Assembly: GCF_023074075.1 (NCBI RefSeq)
Contig: NZ_JADPKT010000003.1
Span: 604,001 to 668,000 of the forward strand
DNA from: Bradyrhizobium sp. 138
GTDB taxonomy: Bacteria; Pseudomonadota; Alphaproteobacteria; Rhizobiales; Xanthobacteraceae
Direction of reading: 5' to 3'
DNA length: 64,000 bases
Shown here one piece after another: positions 43,922-52,309 of this stretch. Within the stretch, counting starts at the first letter, position 1, and each line of letters starts with the position of its first letter. The notes under the pieces were generated by a model that ran no database searches, was not told the origin of the DNA, and saw only the letters and a program-made list of their open reading frames with translations. A program made the translations under genes and the position numbers.

Positions 43922-44668
43922 ATGAAAAGTGAAAATGTCGTCATCGTGACGGGAGGCAGCTCGGGCATCGGGCGCGCGGCGGCACTACGTTTCGCCAGAC
44001 AAGGCGACAAGGTGCTCGTGACCGGCCGCAGTCCCGGCCCTATCGAGGAAACGGTTGCCGAGCATGCAAACATTGCCGGCCTGATTGCCGATGTCGCGTC
44101 CGCCGAAGATGCCCGGCGCACAATTGCCAAGGCGGTCGATACCTGGGGCAAGGTCGATGTCCTGGTCAACAACGCAGGCGCAGGTGCAATTCTTCCGCTG
44201 GCCGACGCGACGGCCGATCGGATCATGGACATCTTCTCCGTGAATGTGATCGGCCCAAGTCTGCTCGCCGCTGCTGCTCTGCCTCACCTCAGGGCAACAC
44301 AGGGCACAATCGTCAATGTCTCGAGCACTTTCGGTCACAGGCCGGCGGGCGCGCTGTCCCATTACGCGTCCAGCAAGGCGGCATTGGAGCATTTGACTCG
44401 CTGCTGGGCGCTGGAGCTCGCACCGGTCGGTATACGCGTGAACGCGGTCGCTGCGGGGCCCACAGAATCTGGCGCTCTGACTGGCATGATGGGGCTGTCC
44501 CTGGAGCAGGCTGCGGCCATCAAGGAGCAGGAGCGCGCGCGCATACCGCTCGGACGGCGCGGCGTTCCGGACGATGTCGCAGAATGGATCGTCCGACTTG
44601 CCGGCCCCGCTTCAGAATGGGTGACGGGCCAGGTGATCGCGATCGATGGCGGCTTGGGATTGGCATAG
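43922..44668 (+). CDS. Short-chain dehydrogenase/reductase
   Basis: A 248-residue classical SDR. Cofactor motif TGGSSGIG (residues 10-17), NNAG (84-87), catalytic Ser in VNVSSTF and Tyr/Lys in YASSK, then the C-terminal IDGGLGLA. The Arg after the glycine motif region (VTGRSPG) favours NADP. The ATG has GGAG 7 bp upstream. It follows the flavoprotein on the same strand. The substrate, an alcohol or ketone, is unknown. Confidence 0.93.
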   Translation: MKSENVVIVTGGSSGIGRAAALRFARQGDKVLVTGRSPGPIEETVAEHANIAGLIADVASAEDARRTIAKAVDTWGKVDVLVNNAGAGAILPLADATADRIMDIFSVNVIGPSLLAAAALPHLRATQGTIVNVSSTFGHRPAGALSHYASSKAALEHLTRCWALELAPVGIRVNAVAAGPTESGALTGMMGLSLEQAAAIKEQERARIPLGRRGVPDDVAEWIVRLAGPASEWVTGQVIAIDGGLGLA

Positions 44669-44684
44669 CTGCGCGCATGCTTTG

Positions 44685-44755
44685 GCAGCAATCACTCGAT
44701 AGCAACGGCAATCGCTCTGGGGCAGTCGCAGCGCTGATCCGTTAGACCATCACCA
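44685..44755 (+). promoter_or_regulatory. Operator/promoter module, copy 2 (AraC-type direct repeats)
   Basis: GCAATCACTC at 44688-44697 and GCAATCGCTC at 44708-44717, again a 20-bp period, followed by the shared TCTGGGGCAG and CTGATCCGTTAGACCATCA. It lies 62 bp upstream of the MBL gene and 17 bp after the SDR stop. Confidence 0.65.
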
Positions 44756-44816
44756 CAGGCAGACGCTGGGGCTTTTGCAGAACTAAACACCAAGACAGAG
44801 CACAGGAGCTTTCAAG

Positions 44817-45770
44817 ATGAACCAGACGATCCGCAACACTCAGGAGACGAACATGAACCTACACAACACCTCATATCCCGCGACATCGCGCCCCGAAGAG
44901 CTGGTCCCGTCGCGCTATGCGCTGAAGATCGGCGAGATCGACGTGATGGTGATCAGCGATGGCGTGCTGACGCTGCCGGGCGCGATGCTGGCCCACAACG
45001 CCGACCCGGCGGTCCGCGCGGCCTGGCTGAAGGAGATGTTCCTGCCGCCGGATGCGTTCGATTGGGCGCTGAACGTGGTCGTGGTGCGTAGCGGCGGCCA
45101 GACCATCCTGGTCGACGCCGGGCTCGGGTCCGATCCGGATCTGCACTTGCCGCGGGCGGGCCAGTTGAGCAAGCGGCTGGAAGCGGCCGGCATCGATCTC
45201 GAGTCCGTGACCGACGTTGTGCTGACGCACATGCACATGGACCACATTGGCGGGCTGCTCATCGACGAGGTAAGGGAGCGGCTGCGGCCGGACCTGCGGA
45301 TCCACGTCGCCGCCGCCGAGGTCAAATTCTGGGAGGCGCCCGATTTCTCCCACGTCTCGATGCCGCCGGGATTCCCGGACGCGCTTCGGGCGACCGCCAC
45401 GCGGTTCGCGAAGGAGTACCACAACCAGCTGCGCACCTTCGAGGACGAGCACGAGGTGGCGCCCGGCGTGGTGGTCACGCGCACCGGCGGCCACACCCCC
45501 GGGCACAGCGTGGTCCGGCTGGCATCGGGCGGCGATCGGCTGACATTCGCCGGTGATGCCGTGTTCACTGTCGGATTCGACCACCCCGACTGGCACAACG
45601 GCTTCGAGCATGATCCGGAAGAGGCCGCCCGCGTTCGGGTCCGTCTGTTGCGGGAGCTGGCGGCGAACGAAGAGCTGCTCGTCGCCACCCACATGCCGTT
45701 CCCCTCGGTCGGCCGGGTTGCGGTCGACGGCGACCACTTCCGCTGGGTGCCGGCCTTCTGGGACTACTGA
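44817..45770 (+). CDS. MBL-fold metallo-hydrolase
   Basis: A 317-residue protein with a complete metal motif: HMHMDH at residues 138-143, plus GGHTPGHS, AGDAVFTVGFDHPDW and ATHMPFPSVGR. It fits the AHL-lactonase/SMB-like branch of MBL hydrolases, but the substrate is unknown. The ATG at 44817 has AGGAG 8 bp upstream. Just upstream is operator module copy 2, so it is likely co-regulated with the SDR and flavoprotein. A strong hairpin terminator follows at 45787. Confidence 0.9.
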   Translation: MNQTIRNTQETNMNLHNTSYPATSRPEELVPSRYALKIGEIDVMVISDGVLTLPGAMLAHNADPAVRAAWLKEMFLPPDAFDWALNVVVVRSGGQTILVDAGLGSDPDLHLPRAGQLSKRLEAAGIDLESVTDVVLTHMHMDHIGGLLIDEVRERLRPDLRIHVAAAEVKFWEAPDFSHVSMPPGFPDALRATATRFAKEYHNQLRTFEDEHEVAPGVVVTRTGGHTPGHSVVRLASGGDRLTFAGDAVFTVGFDHPDWHNGFEHDPEEAARVRVRLLRELAANEELLVATHMPFPSVGRVAVDGDHFRWVPAFWDY

Positions 45771-45786
45771 CCGCGGGTCGGGTCGG

Positions 45787-45814
45787 AAGCGCGATGACGA
45801 TCGTCATCGCGCTT
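45787..45814. terminator. Perfect 28-bp hairpin, likely bidirectional terminator
   Basis: AAGCGCGATGACGA directly followed by its reverse complement TCGTCATCGCGCTT, and then TT on the + strand. It lies 17 bp after the MBL stop and 36 bp beyond the stop of the small minus-strand gene at 45850. Confidence 0.75.
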
Positions 45815-45849
45815 TTCGCGCGTCATGACTTGACGCAGGCGCGACGTGC

Positions 45850-45972
45850 TCACATCAAACGTTTTGCGGCACGCACTTCGGCGATTTCGGCGTCGGGGTG
45901 GCTGACGATGGTGGCGAACATGATGCCGCTGATGATGAGCGACCAGACGGTGTCCCAATAGATCCAAAACAC
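45850..45972 (-). CDS. 40-residue single-span membrane protein
   Basis: From a GTG at 45972 with GGAGG exactly 7 bp upstream to TGA at 45850. The product starts VFWIYWDTVWSLIISGIMFA, a hydrophobic helix of about 20 residues, and ends with a charged tail AEIAEVRAAKRLM. It has no recognised family. The ribosome site, the membrane helix and a clean stop near a perfect terminator support a real gene. It may be an accessory subunit of a membrane complex or a regulator. It is too short for ordinary gene callers. Confidence 0.6.
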   Translation of the reverse strand: MFWIYWDTVWSLIISGIMFATIVSHPDAEIAEVRAAKRLM

Positions 45973-46053
45973 GTGCCAGCCTCCGTTCGATTCATTCGCC
46001 CGCGGATCAGGTAACGGCAAGGCGAGGCTGCCGTTCCCGGTGCGAATACAGCG

Positions 46054-46230
46054 CTACTTTTGTTTGGTCGGCGGCGACGCGGGATCGGTTTGGCCGGTGT
46101 GGCGCTTTGCCACGACATCCTCGTCACGCTCGCCCTCATGCGGGCGTGGCGGCGGCTTGGGCTGGCCTTGCTGGCCGCCATGCTTGCCACCCATGTCGGG
46201 CTTGCCTTCGAGATCGTTTTCGCGGGGCAT
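46054..46230 (-). CDS. 58-residue hydrophilic small protein
   Basis: From the ATG at 46230 (an in-frame TGA lies two codons upstream, so this is the first start) to TAG at 46054. The sequence MPRENDLEGKPDMGGKHGGQ, then PKPPPRPHEGERDEDVV, is highly charged, with no hydrophobic core, and looks like the disordered small proteins common in rhizobia. No Shine-Dalgarno sequence is obvious. The opposite strand also has an open frame, but its composition is less protein-like. Confidence 0.5.
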   Translation of the reverse strand: MPRENDLEGKPDMGGKHGGQQGQPKPPPRPHEGERDEDVVAKRHTGQTDPASPPTKQK

Positions 46231-46376
46231 GCCGGTTCAATGCGCTGGCGCGGCATTGGTTCGCGACAGGGCCGGCTGTTTTCGACCTGTGAACGGGCTC
46301 ATAGAATCGCCGCTCTTTGCAATGCACGATGGGAGCGTCCCGGTGCATTGCAAATCCCACCGACGGATTGGGCCTG

Positions 46377-46508
46377 ATGCGCAAGCGACTGATCGTCTGG
46401 ACCATCATGACGTCCGCCCTGGTTGGGGTCGCCGTCTGGAGCGTGCTCGGGCCGCCCGACCGCCCGTCCGGACCGTATCTGCCCTCCCGCACAGCCGCGA
46501 TGCGCTAA
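46377..46508 (+). CDS. 43-residue membrane-anchored small protein
   Basis: ATG at 46377 to TAA at 46508. One membrane segment (about residues 4-24, RLIVWTIMTSALVGVAVWS) is followed by a short Pro-rich tail. No family is recognised. The ribosome site is weak. It lies 126 bp upstream of the lactonase-like gene on the same strand. Confidence 0.5.
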   Translation: MRKRLIVWTIMTSALVGVAVWSVLGPPDRPSGPYLPSRTAAMR

Positions 46509-46634
46509 CTGTCCCGGCGCGACCGATACAATTTCGGCATCGATCGATCCCAATTGGAATTTGGTGTGGTGGCGCGCCGCCCGCTATCCTCGCCGGCAAA
46601 ACGACAATGCCGTACCGGCTCTGAGGAGGAGACC

Positions 46635-47762
46635 ATGTTGAGATCGACCCGATGCGTCGCATCGCGCCTGCCGCGCGCTGCGCTCGCCATGACCACCCTC
46701 ACCTTTCTCGCCCTCATTTCAGGAGTCCACGCCGGCATGGCCGAGACCTTCGCCTATGTCGGCAACGCCGACAGCAACGACATCAGCGTGTTCAAGCTGG
46801 CCGCGAACGGCGAGATGACACCGGTGCAGACGGCCGCCTTCAAGGGCGTCGACAAGCCCGGCTCCTCGACGCCGCTCGCGATCACGCCCGACCACCGCGT
46901 GCTGATTGCCGGTGTCCGCTCGCAGCCGTATCTCGCCGTGAGTTTTGCGATCGACCCCAAGACCGGCCAGCTCAGCCATATCGGCAACGGGCCGCTCGCC
47001 GACAGCATGGCCAATATCGCCGTCGATCACAGCGGCAAGTTCCTGTTCAGCGCGTCCTATGGCGGCAACAAGGTCGCCCTGAATCCGCTGAACGCGAACG
47101 GCGTCGCCGGCGAGCCGAAGCAGGTGATCCCGACCGGGCTGAACGCGCACGCCTTCCTGCCCTCGCCCGACAACCGCTTCGCGTTCGCGACCAACCTCGG
47201 CTCCGACCAGGTGCTGAGCTTCGCGTTCGATGCCACGGCCGGCACGCTGACGCCGAACGATCCGCCGGCCCACAAGGTGCCGGAGAAATCGGGCCCGCGG
47301 CACTTCGTGTTTCACCCGGGCGGCAAGTTCGTCTATCTCCTCCACGAGCTGAACGGCGACGTCGCGGCCTTCACCTATGAGGCCAAGAGCGGCGCCTTGG
47401 ACGAGATCCAGCGCACCACCGCGCTGCCGGATGGTTTTTCCGGCAAACCTTGGGGGGCCGACATCCACATCACCCCTGATGGCCGCTTCCTCTACGCCTC
47501 CGAGCGTACCACCAGCACGCTCACCGCCTACAAGGTGGACGCAGCAAGCGGCAAGCTGACCACGATCGGCAGCGTGCCGACCGAGAAGCAGCCGCGCGGC
47601 TTCCACGTCGATCCCTCCGGACGCTACCTCGCCGCGGTCGGCGAGCTCTCCGACAGCATGACGGTCTATGCGATCGACCAGAGCACCGGCGCGCTGGCCA
47701 AGCTGAAATCCTACCCCACCGGCAAGAAGCCGAACTGGGTGGAATTCTTGAGCCTGCCGTGA
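46635..47762 (+). CDS. Secreted beta-propeller lactonase-family protein
   Basis: A 375-residue protein with a signal peptide (about 1-35, ending VHAGMAETF). Repeating blade motifs NDISVFKLAANGEMTPVQ, FLFSASYGGNKVALNPL, RFLYASERTTSTLTAYKVD and LAAVGELSDSMTVYAID form a seven-bladed propeller of the 6-phosphogluconolactonase-like (lactonase, PF10282) type. Because it is exported, a lactone or quinohaemoprotein-related role in the periplasm is likelier than the pentose-phosphate step. The ATG at 46635 follows GAGGAGGAG. Confidence 0.9.
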   Translation: MLRSTRCVASRLPRAALAMTTLTFLALISGVHAGMAETFAYVGNADSNDISVFKLAANGEMTPVQTAAFKGVDKPGSSTPLAITPDHRVLIAGVRSQPYLAVSFAIDPKTGQLSHIGNGPLADSMANIAVDHSGKFLFSASYGGNKVALNPLNANGVAGEPKQVIPTGLNAHAFLPSPDNRFAFATNLGSDQVLSFAFDATAGTLTPNDPPAHKVPEKSGPRHFVFHPGGKFVYLLHELNGDVAAFTYEAKSGALDEIQRTTALPDGFSGKPWGADIHITPDGRFLYASERTTSTLTAYKVDAASGKLTTIGSVPTEKQPRGFHVDPSGRYLAAVGELSDSMTVYAIDQSTGALAKLKSYPTGKKPNWVEFLSLP

Positions 47763-47832
47763 GGCAGGCGCGGCGGAGCTACGTAATCATCCGTAATTTC
47801 GGAAGGCCGTGCTTGTAGGCATATCACCGGGC

Positions 47833-48033
47833 ATGGACCGTCAGATCGTCTTCAGGTGCCCCCGGACCGGGATGAATGTGCAGTATCGGCTCGGCGACGA
47901 GCCGAGCGATCGCACGCATGTTTCCGTGCCGTGTCCGGCCTGTACGCGCCTGCACCTGATCGATCGTTCTACCGGCAAGCTGCTCGGCGAGCGCCGGAGC
48001 GAGGGCCAGCCATTGCCGCGACCGCCGGCGTGA
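47833..48033 (+). CDS. Small Cys-containing protein of unknown function
   Basis: A 66-residue protein from the ATG at 47833 (GTG at 47809 is possible). Cys residues in FRCPRTGMNVQYRL and VPCPACTRLHLID could form a zinc ribbon. No family is recognised. It lies between the lactonase-like and RND adaptor genes on the same strand. Confidence 0.6.
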   Translation: MDRQIVFRCPRTGMNVQYRLGDEPSDRTHVSVPCPACTRLHLIDRSTGKLLGERRSEGQPLPRPPA

Positions 48034-48235
48034 CGTTTTTGACGTGGTCCACACCCCATCGACCGCCGCAATCACGCCGCCCCGCCCCCGAAAGGCAGCG
48101 AACCTGATCCCCAATCCCGCGACTAATCAATGACTTGCCGCGCCGGCGCGGCATCCCGTTTTGGGGCAACGCGGCCGTAGTCCGGCCCGTTGCCATCTGC
48201 TATCGATTGGAGGCATAGAACCCGTGGAATTTCCG

Positions 48236-49129
48236 ATGCGTCATTTGCCCCGCGCCGTTGTTCGAAGCCTGTGTCCCGCAGCCGTCGCCGGCGTGCTCGT
48301 CCTCGGTCAATATCCGGCCAGCGCTGCCGATGACGACGCGCCCAAGGGGCCGGCCGTCACGGTGCTGAAAGTCGCAAAATCCTGCTTCTCCGACATTGTC
48401 GAGGCCACCGGCAGCATCATCGCGCGGGAGGAAACCTCGGTGCGGCCCGAGCGTCCGGGCCTGAAGGTTACCGACGTGCTGGCGGAAGCCGGTGACACCA
48501 CCACCGCCGGCCAGGTGCTGGCGCGGCTGGCGCTGCCCGAGGGCGGCACGGTGCAGGTCACCGCACCCGTGGCGGGCGTGATCGCGACGTCGACGGCCCA
48601 GATCGGCAATCTCGCCTCGGCCAAGGGCGAGGCGCTGTTCACCATCGTGGCGCGCAGCGAATACGATCTCGTTGGCCTCGTGGCGACCACCGATATGCGC
48701 AAGCTCGCGGTCAATCAACCGGCGACGGTGCGGATCGCCGGCGCCGGCGACATCGACGGCAAGATCCGCCGCATCGGCCCGACCGTCGAGCCGAACATCC
48801 AGCAGGGCATGGTCTATATCGGCATCTCCTCGCAGAAGCGGCTGCTGCTGAAGGCGAGTGGGCGTGCGCTGATCAAGACCGGGCAGAGCTGCAACGTCGC
48901 GGTGCCGCTGACATCGGTGCAATATTCCACCGCCGGCACCGTGGTGCAGGTGATCCGCCGCAACCGCGTCGAGACCAAGCGTGTCGAGGTCGGCTTGATG
49001 TCGGGCGGCAATATCGAGGTCCGTGACGGCCTCAACGAGGGCGACGTCGTCGTCGCCCGCGCCGGCGCGCTGTTGCGCGAAGGCGATCCGGTGCGTCCGG
49101 TGATGGCGAGCGCGGAAGCGGCGAAGTAA
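48236..49129 (+). CDS. RND-type periplasmic adaptor without adjacent permease
   Basis: A 297-residue HlyD/AcrA-type protein with a signal peptide (about 1-34, ending YPASAADD). It has barrel-sandwich halves (ATGSIIAREETSVRPERPG and VTAPVAGVIATSTAQIGN) and C-terminal beta-barrel segments. Like the adaptor at 13147-14076 it shares the KxxKSCFSDxVxxTG-type opening and lacks a long hairpin, so the two are paralogues. No permease follows; instead the next gene, on the other strand, is a caspase-fold protein. The ATG at 48236 or a GTG at 48224 (GGAGG 10 bp upstream) may start it. Confidence 0.87.
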   Translation: MRHLPRAVVRSLCPAAVAGVLVLGQYPASAADDDAPKGPAVTVLKVAKSCFSDIVEATGSIIAREETSVRPERPGLKVTDVLAEAGDTTTAGQVLARLALPEGGTVQVTAPVAGVIATSTAQIGNLASAKGEALFTIVARSEYDLVGLVATTDMRKLAVNQPATVRIAGAGDIDGKIRRIGPTVEPNIQQGMVYIGISSQKRLLLKASGRALIKTGQSCNVAVPLTSVQYSTAGTVVQVIRRNRVETKRVEVGLMSGGNIEVRDGLNEGDVVVARAGALLREGDPVRPVMASAEAAK

Positions 49130-49159
49130 AAGCACGATCGTGCGTCACGCACGCATGCT

Positions 49160-49251
49160 GTAGGGTGGGCAAAGCGAAGCGTGCCGTGCCCACCATTTTT
49201 CCAAGATTTCGATAGAAAGACGTGGGCACGCTTCGCTTTGCCCACCCTACG
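49160..49251. repeat. Intergenic palindromic repeat, family A copy 4
   Basis: GTAGGGTGGGCAAAGCGAAG pairs with CTTCGCTTTGCCCACCCTAC; the pairing is nearly perfect. It lies between converging adaptor and caspase-fold genes and could terminate both. Confidence 0.85.
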
Positions 49252-49276
49252 AGAGCTCGCGAGCCTTCGGAAAAAA

Positions 49277-50125
49277 CTAGCCGCCGGCTGCGCCGAAATG
49301 GACGTCTTCGAGCAGTGAGGAGGAGACGGTCGGGACCTGGTCGCCTTCGCTGGCGCGGGAGATGGCGAGGCGGGTCTTGTTGAAGACGCTTTCGGCGCTG
49401 CCCCGAGCGTTGAGGTTGTTGAGGAACTCGCTGACCAGCACGCTGTGCTCGCCCTTGCCGTCGTCGACGACCTTGCCGGGCGCGGCCGAGGTGAGGATCA
49501 GGGCATTGTCGGACGCGCTGATCGGCGCGAGGCCGTGGCTGTAGGAACGGAAGCGGCGCTCATAGGGATTGCGGCGGGAGGCGTCGACGACGACGAGCTT
49601 GGCCTTGGCGCCCTGCTCCTTGATCATGTCGAGCACGCCGTCGATCGAGACACCCTGGCGGCGGACGTCCTTTTCCTTCCAGATCACGGCATCGACCGGC
49701 AGCATGTAGCTCTCGCGTCCCGCCTGCACGCCGTAGCCGCCGAAGAACAGCATGACGACGGTGTCGTGCTTGATCCGCGACTTCAGGCGATTGACGGCGC
49801 GGACCATGTCGTCCCGGGTCGCGTCTTCCACCATGTCGACGTCAAAACCGTCCTTGCGCAGGGCCGAGGACAGCGCGCGGGCGTCGTTGATCGACTGCGT
49901 CAGCGGCGCGCTGGCGTCGGGGTAATGTCCGTTGCCGATGACGAGGGCGAGGCGCGAGGTCTGTCCGATCGAGCCGGTGATCTGGTCGGTCGAGACCGCC
50001 TTGGCGGCATCGATCGCACGCATGTTGAGAGCAGCATGGGCGCCGATCACCAGCGAGACCGTGCCGATGAGGGCCGCGGCCAGCGCGATCGTGCGTCTGG
50101 AAAGGTCGAGCTGCTTTACATTCAT
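49277..50125 (-). CDS. Caspase-fold (peptidase C14-like) protein, catalytic dyad lost
   Basis: A 282-residue protein with an N-terminal signal or anchor (about 8-32). The caspase-like domain has RLALVIGNGHYPDASAPL, DARALSSALRKDGFDV and SYMLPVDAVIWKEKDVRRQG. The His position is Tyr131 in FFGGYGVQ and the Cys position is Ser183 in VDASRRNP, so it is not expected to be an active protease by the usual dyad. It is paralogous to residues 20-245 of the protein at 10631-12169 but lacks the Pro-rich linker and TPR domain. The gene converges on the orphan RND adaptor. Confidence 0.88.
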   Translation of the reverse strand: MNVKQLDLSRRTIALAAALIGTVSLVIGAHAALNMRAIDAAKAVSTDQITGSIGQTSRLALVIGNGHYPDASAPLTQSINDARALSSALRKDGFDVDMVEDATRDDMVRAVNRLKSRIKHDTVVMLFFGGYGVQAGRESYMLPVDAVIWKEKDVRRQGVSIDGVLDMIKEQGAKAKLVVVDASRRNPYERRFRSYSHGLAPISASDNALILTSAAPGKVVDDGKGEHSVLVSEFLNNLNARGSAESVFNKTRLAISRASEGDQVPTVSSSLLEDVHFGAAGG

Positions 50126-50556
50126 CTCGGTTCGTTTCCTGTGCCAAAGACCAGCCAAGCGCGCGCACACTGTTTGAGTAGCGCGATAGCGTCTTTAGGT
50201 TTGAGGGATTGGCCGGGGATGTGCCCCCGAATTGCGCGCAATTTGCGGCGCCGCACCAAACAAACCCTTAACCGGATATCGCCTCCCCGGCAATAGACTG
50301 CCCAAAAATTGAGCTAAGTCACTGAATATATTCGTTAATTACTCGGGCCAGATTTGCGTGTTTTCCCCTCCTTGGCCGCTTTCTGAGCCTCAACCATGCA
50401 GCCTTCGTGCCGGCCTTTTCCGTGACTTTCATCACATTTGTATTTCCTGCGAATCCGGGTAGCCTTTTCAACGACTTGCAGGGGGTGGCGCGTGGCTGGG
50501 CGCGCATGGCCGGCCCCCGGCCAAAACCCGCCAGAGTCCCCGCGACCAGGTATTTC
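50126..50556. other. Divergent intergenic region, no convincing gene
   Basis: It holds the promoters of the caspase-fold gene (leftward) and the large unknown gene (rightward). The part around 50320-50470 is less GC-rich. A minus-strand frame ending at 50335 gives a Cys/Lys-rich 77-residue product but has no suitable start outside the neighbouring gene. Confidence 0.5.
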
Positions 50557-52287
50557 ATGAGCTTTCATTATTTCGCCGGCGCCGCCTGCCGGGCGCTGCT
50601 GGCGCCGAAGGACGGTCCCTCGCTTTACGACGTCTGCGATCCCGTATTATCGGGCCGAGCCAGCGGCGATCCGCATCTGGCCAAGTTCTACAAGACCGCG
50701 CTCGGCAATCCCGCGCTGCGGGTGCTGCTGCGGCGGGCCGGGCTGCCCGAGCTGCGCGACGAAGCCAGGCTGACGGCGCTTCGCGAGGCGCTGGTTCGCG
50801 CCCGCGACGAGGCCGAGCCCGACTGGGCGGCGGTCGGCCAGCCGGTCGCCGATCTCGTCGACAGCATCGCGACCGACCATCCCAAGCCGCCGCCGGCGAT
50901 CTTCACCGGCTCCGCGCCGCCGCAGGCGCAGATCGACGGCGTGATCCGCGATTGCGCGCAGCATCTGCTCGGCTCGTACCGCAAGAACAGCTTTCTGCCG
51001 ACCTATGCCGCCTTCAACCTGATCGGCGATCCTGACTTTCGTGGGCGCGAGCTGATCATGGCGCTCACCGGCCTCAACGCCCGCGGCTACAAGAATTCCT
51101 CGCTGCTGTTCAACCTCGCCCGCGTCTTCATCGCGCGCTCGCCGGCACGGGCCGTCGTCAATCCGCCCTGGCGAGGGGTCGCCGAGCCGATGTGGGAGCC
51201 GGTGCAGATCCGGCACCGCTCGGCCTATTACGACGCGTTCTTCATCGAGGCGCTGCTGAGCTATGGCGAGACCGGGCTCGCCTCGCAGTCCGACAAGATC
51301 GCGGCCGAGCGCGCCATCGCCGACATGGTGGATTTCTGCGTCAACATCAGCCGCGAGGAGGTCGAGGGCATCGGCGGCGCGCGCTTTGACGTCATCACCG
51401 CGCTGGCGCCGGCGCCGCATCCGCGCTTCTCCCGCTACTTCGCGCAGATCAAGCAGGACCTCGGCTTCGGCATCTACGTGCCGGATTGCGACACCACGGC
51501 GTGCTCGATCTCGGCGGCGACGCAGGCCGGCTGCCTTGATGCGATCATCGACCAGCCGCTGCTCGACTTCTATTCCGGCTACCAGGTGCGCGCCGGCGTC
51601 AACGAACCGCGCGTGACCGTGCCGCTCAATGACAATATCGACTATGAGGGCGGGGTCGCGACCTGGATCGACAATCTCGCGGGCGAACGTCCCTACGGCA
51701 ACGATCTCGATCCAACGCTCAATCTCGACATTCTCGAGGTGAGCTTTCGCAATCTGGCGCGCTGGAAGGTTTTGGAGACGCCGTCGCGGCTCGCCACGCT
51801 GCATCGCATCATCGGCTTCCAGAAGCGGCTGGCCGCGAGCGGCGCCTTCGCCAATCCGCGCTCGCACATCTATTATTTGCCGGAGCTCTACAGCGCCTAT
51901 TTCGGCCGCTGCTATGCCGCCTTCCTGGCGCTGCCGCTGGCGGCACAGGCCGCGATCGATCCCGCCGGCGATTTCGACTTCATCCGCCATCGCGTGCTGT
52001 CCTACGTCAAGGGCGAGCTGATGGCCGCCGAGATGAACGTGTTCGACGCGGCGCTGGCGCTGATCGCGCTCGGCCATCTCGGCGCCGACCCGCGCGCCTT
52101 CGCGCCCGCGCTGAACGTGATCGTCGCAAATCTCGGCGAAGGCGGCCGCCGCGGCCCGTTCCGCGCCTATGAGTGGAACAAGATGAAGACGCCGACGCGG
52201 ATCCTGGTGGGCGGCCCGGAAGTGACGTCGGCCTTCGTGCTGATGGGGCTGGCGGTGGCGCGGCGGGCGATGGCGGGGCGGGAGTAG
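50557..52287 (+). CDS. Large soluble protein of unknown function
   Basis: A 576-residue protein from the ATG at 50557 (AGG 6 bp upstream). I do not recognise the family. There is no signal peptide or membrane helix. It is helical and rich in Ala and Leu, with acidic aromatic patches such as IDYEGGVATWIDNLAGERPY and LDPTLNLDILEVSFRNLARW. That style recalls alpha-alpha barrel enzymes, but I cannot support a named fold. Two Cys residues occur in DCDTTACSISAATQAGC. It ends 22 bp before a family A repeat. Confidence 0.8.
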   Translation: MSFHYFAGAACRALLAPKDGPSLYDVCDPVLSGRASGDPHLAKFYKTALGNPALRVLLRRAGLPELRDEARLTALREALVRARDEAEPDWAAVGQPVADLVDSIATDHPKPPPAIFTGSAPPQAQIDGVIRDCAQHLLGSYRKNSFLPTYAAFNLIGDPDFRGRELIMALTGLNARGYKNSSLLFNLARVFIARSPARAVVNPPWRGVAEPMWEPVQIRHRSAYYDAFFIEALLSYGETGLASQSDKIAAERAIADMVDFCVNISREEVEGIGGARFDVITALAPAPHPRFSRYFAQIKQDLGFGIYVPDCDTTACSISAATQAGCLDAIIDQPLLDFYSGYQVRAGVNEPRVTVPLNDNIDYEGGVATWIDNLAGERPYGNDLDPTLNLDILEVSFRNLARWKVLETPSRLATLHRIIGFQKRLAASGAFANPRSHIYYLPELYSAYFGRCYAAFLALPLAAQAAIDPAGDFDFIRHRVLSYVKGELMAAEMNVFDAALALIALGHLGADPRAFAPALNVIVANLGEGGRRGPFRAYEWNKMKTPTRILVGGPEVTSAFVLMGLAVARRAMAGRE

Positions 52288-52309
52288 GTCGTGCCCCGAA
52301 TACAGGTCT

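Noticed and set aside
50335..50568. 77-codon minus-strand frame with a Cys/Lys-rich C-terminus
   Set aside because: Its only start overlaps the divergent large gene and lacks support. The last 40 residues look somewhat protein-like, so it may be a gene remnant, but the evidence is too thin.
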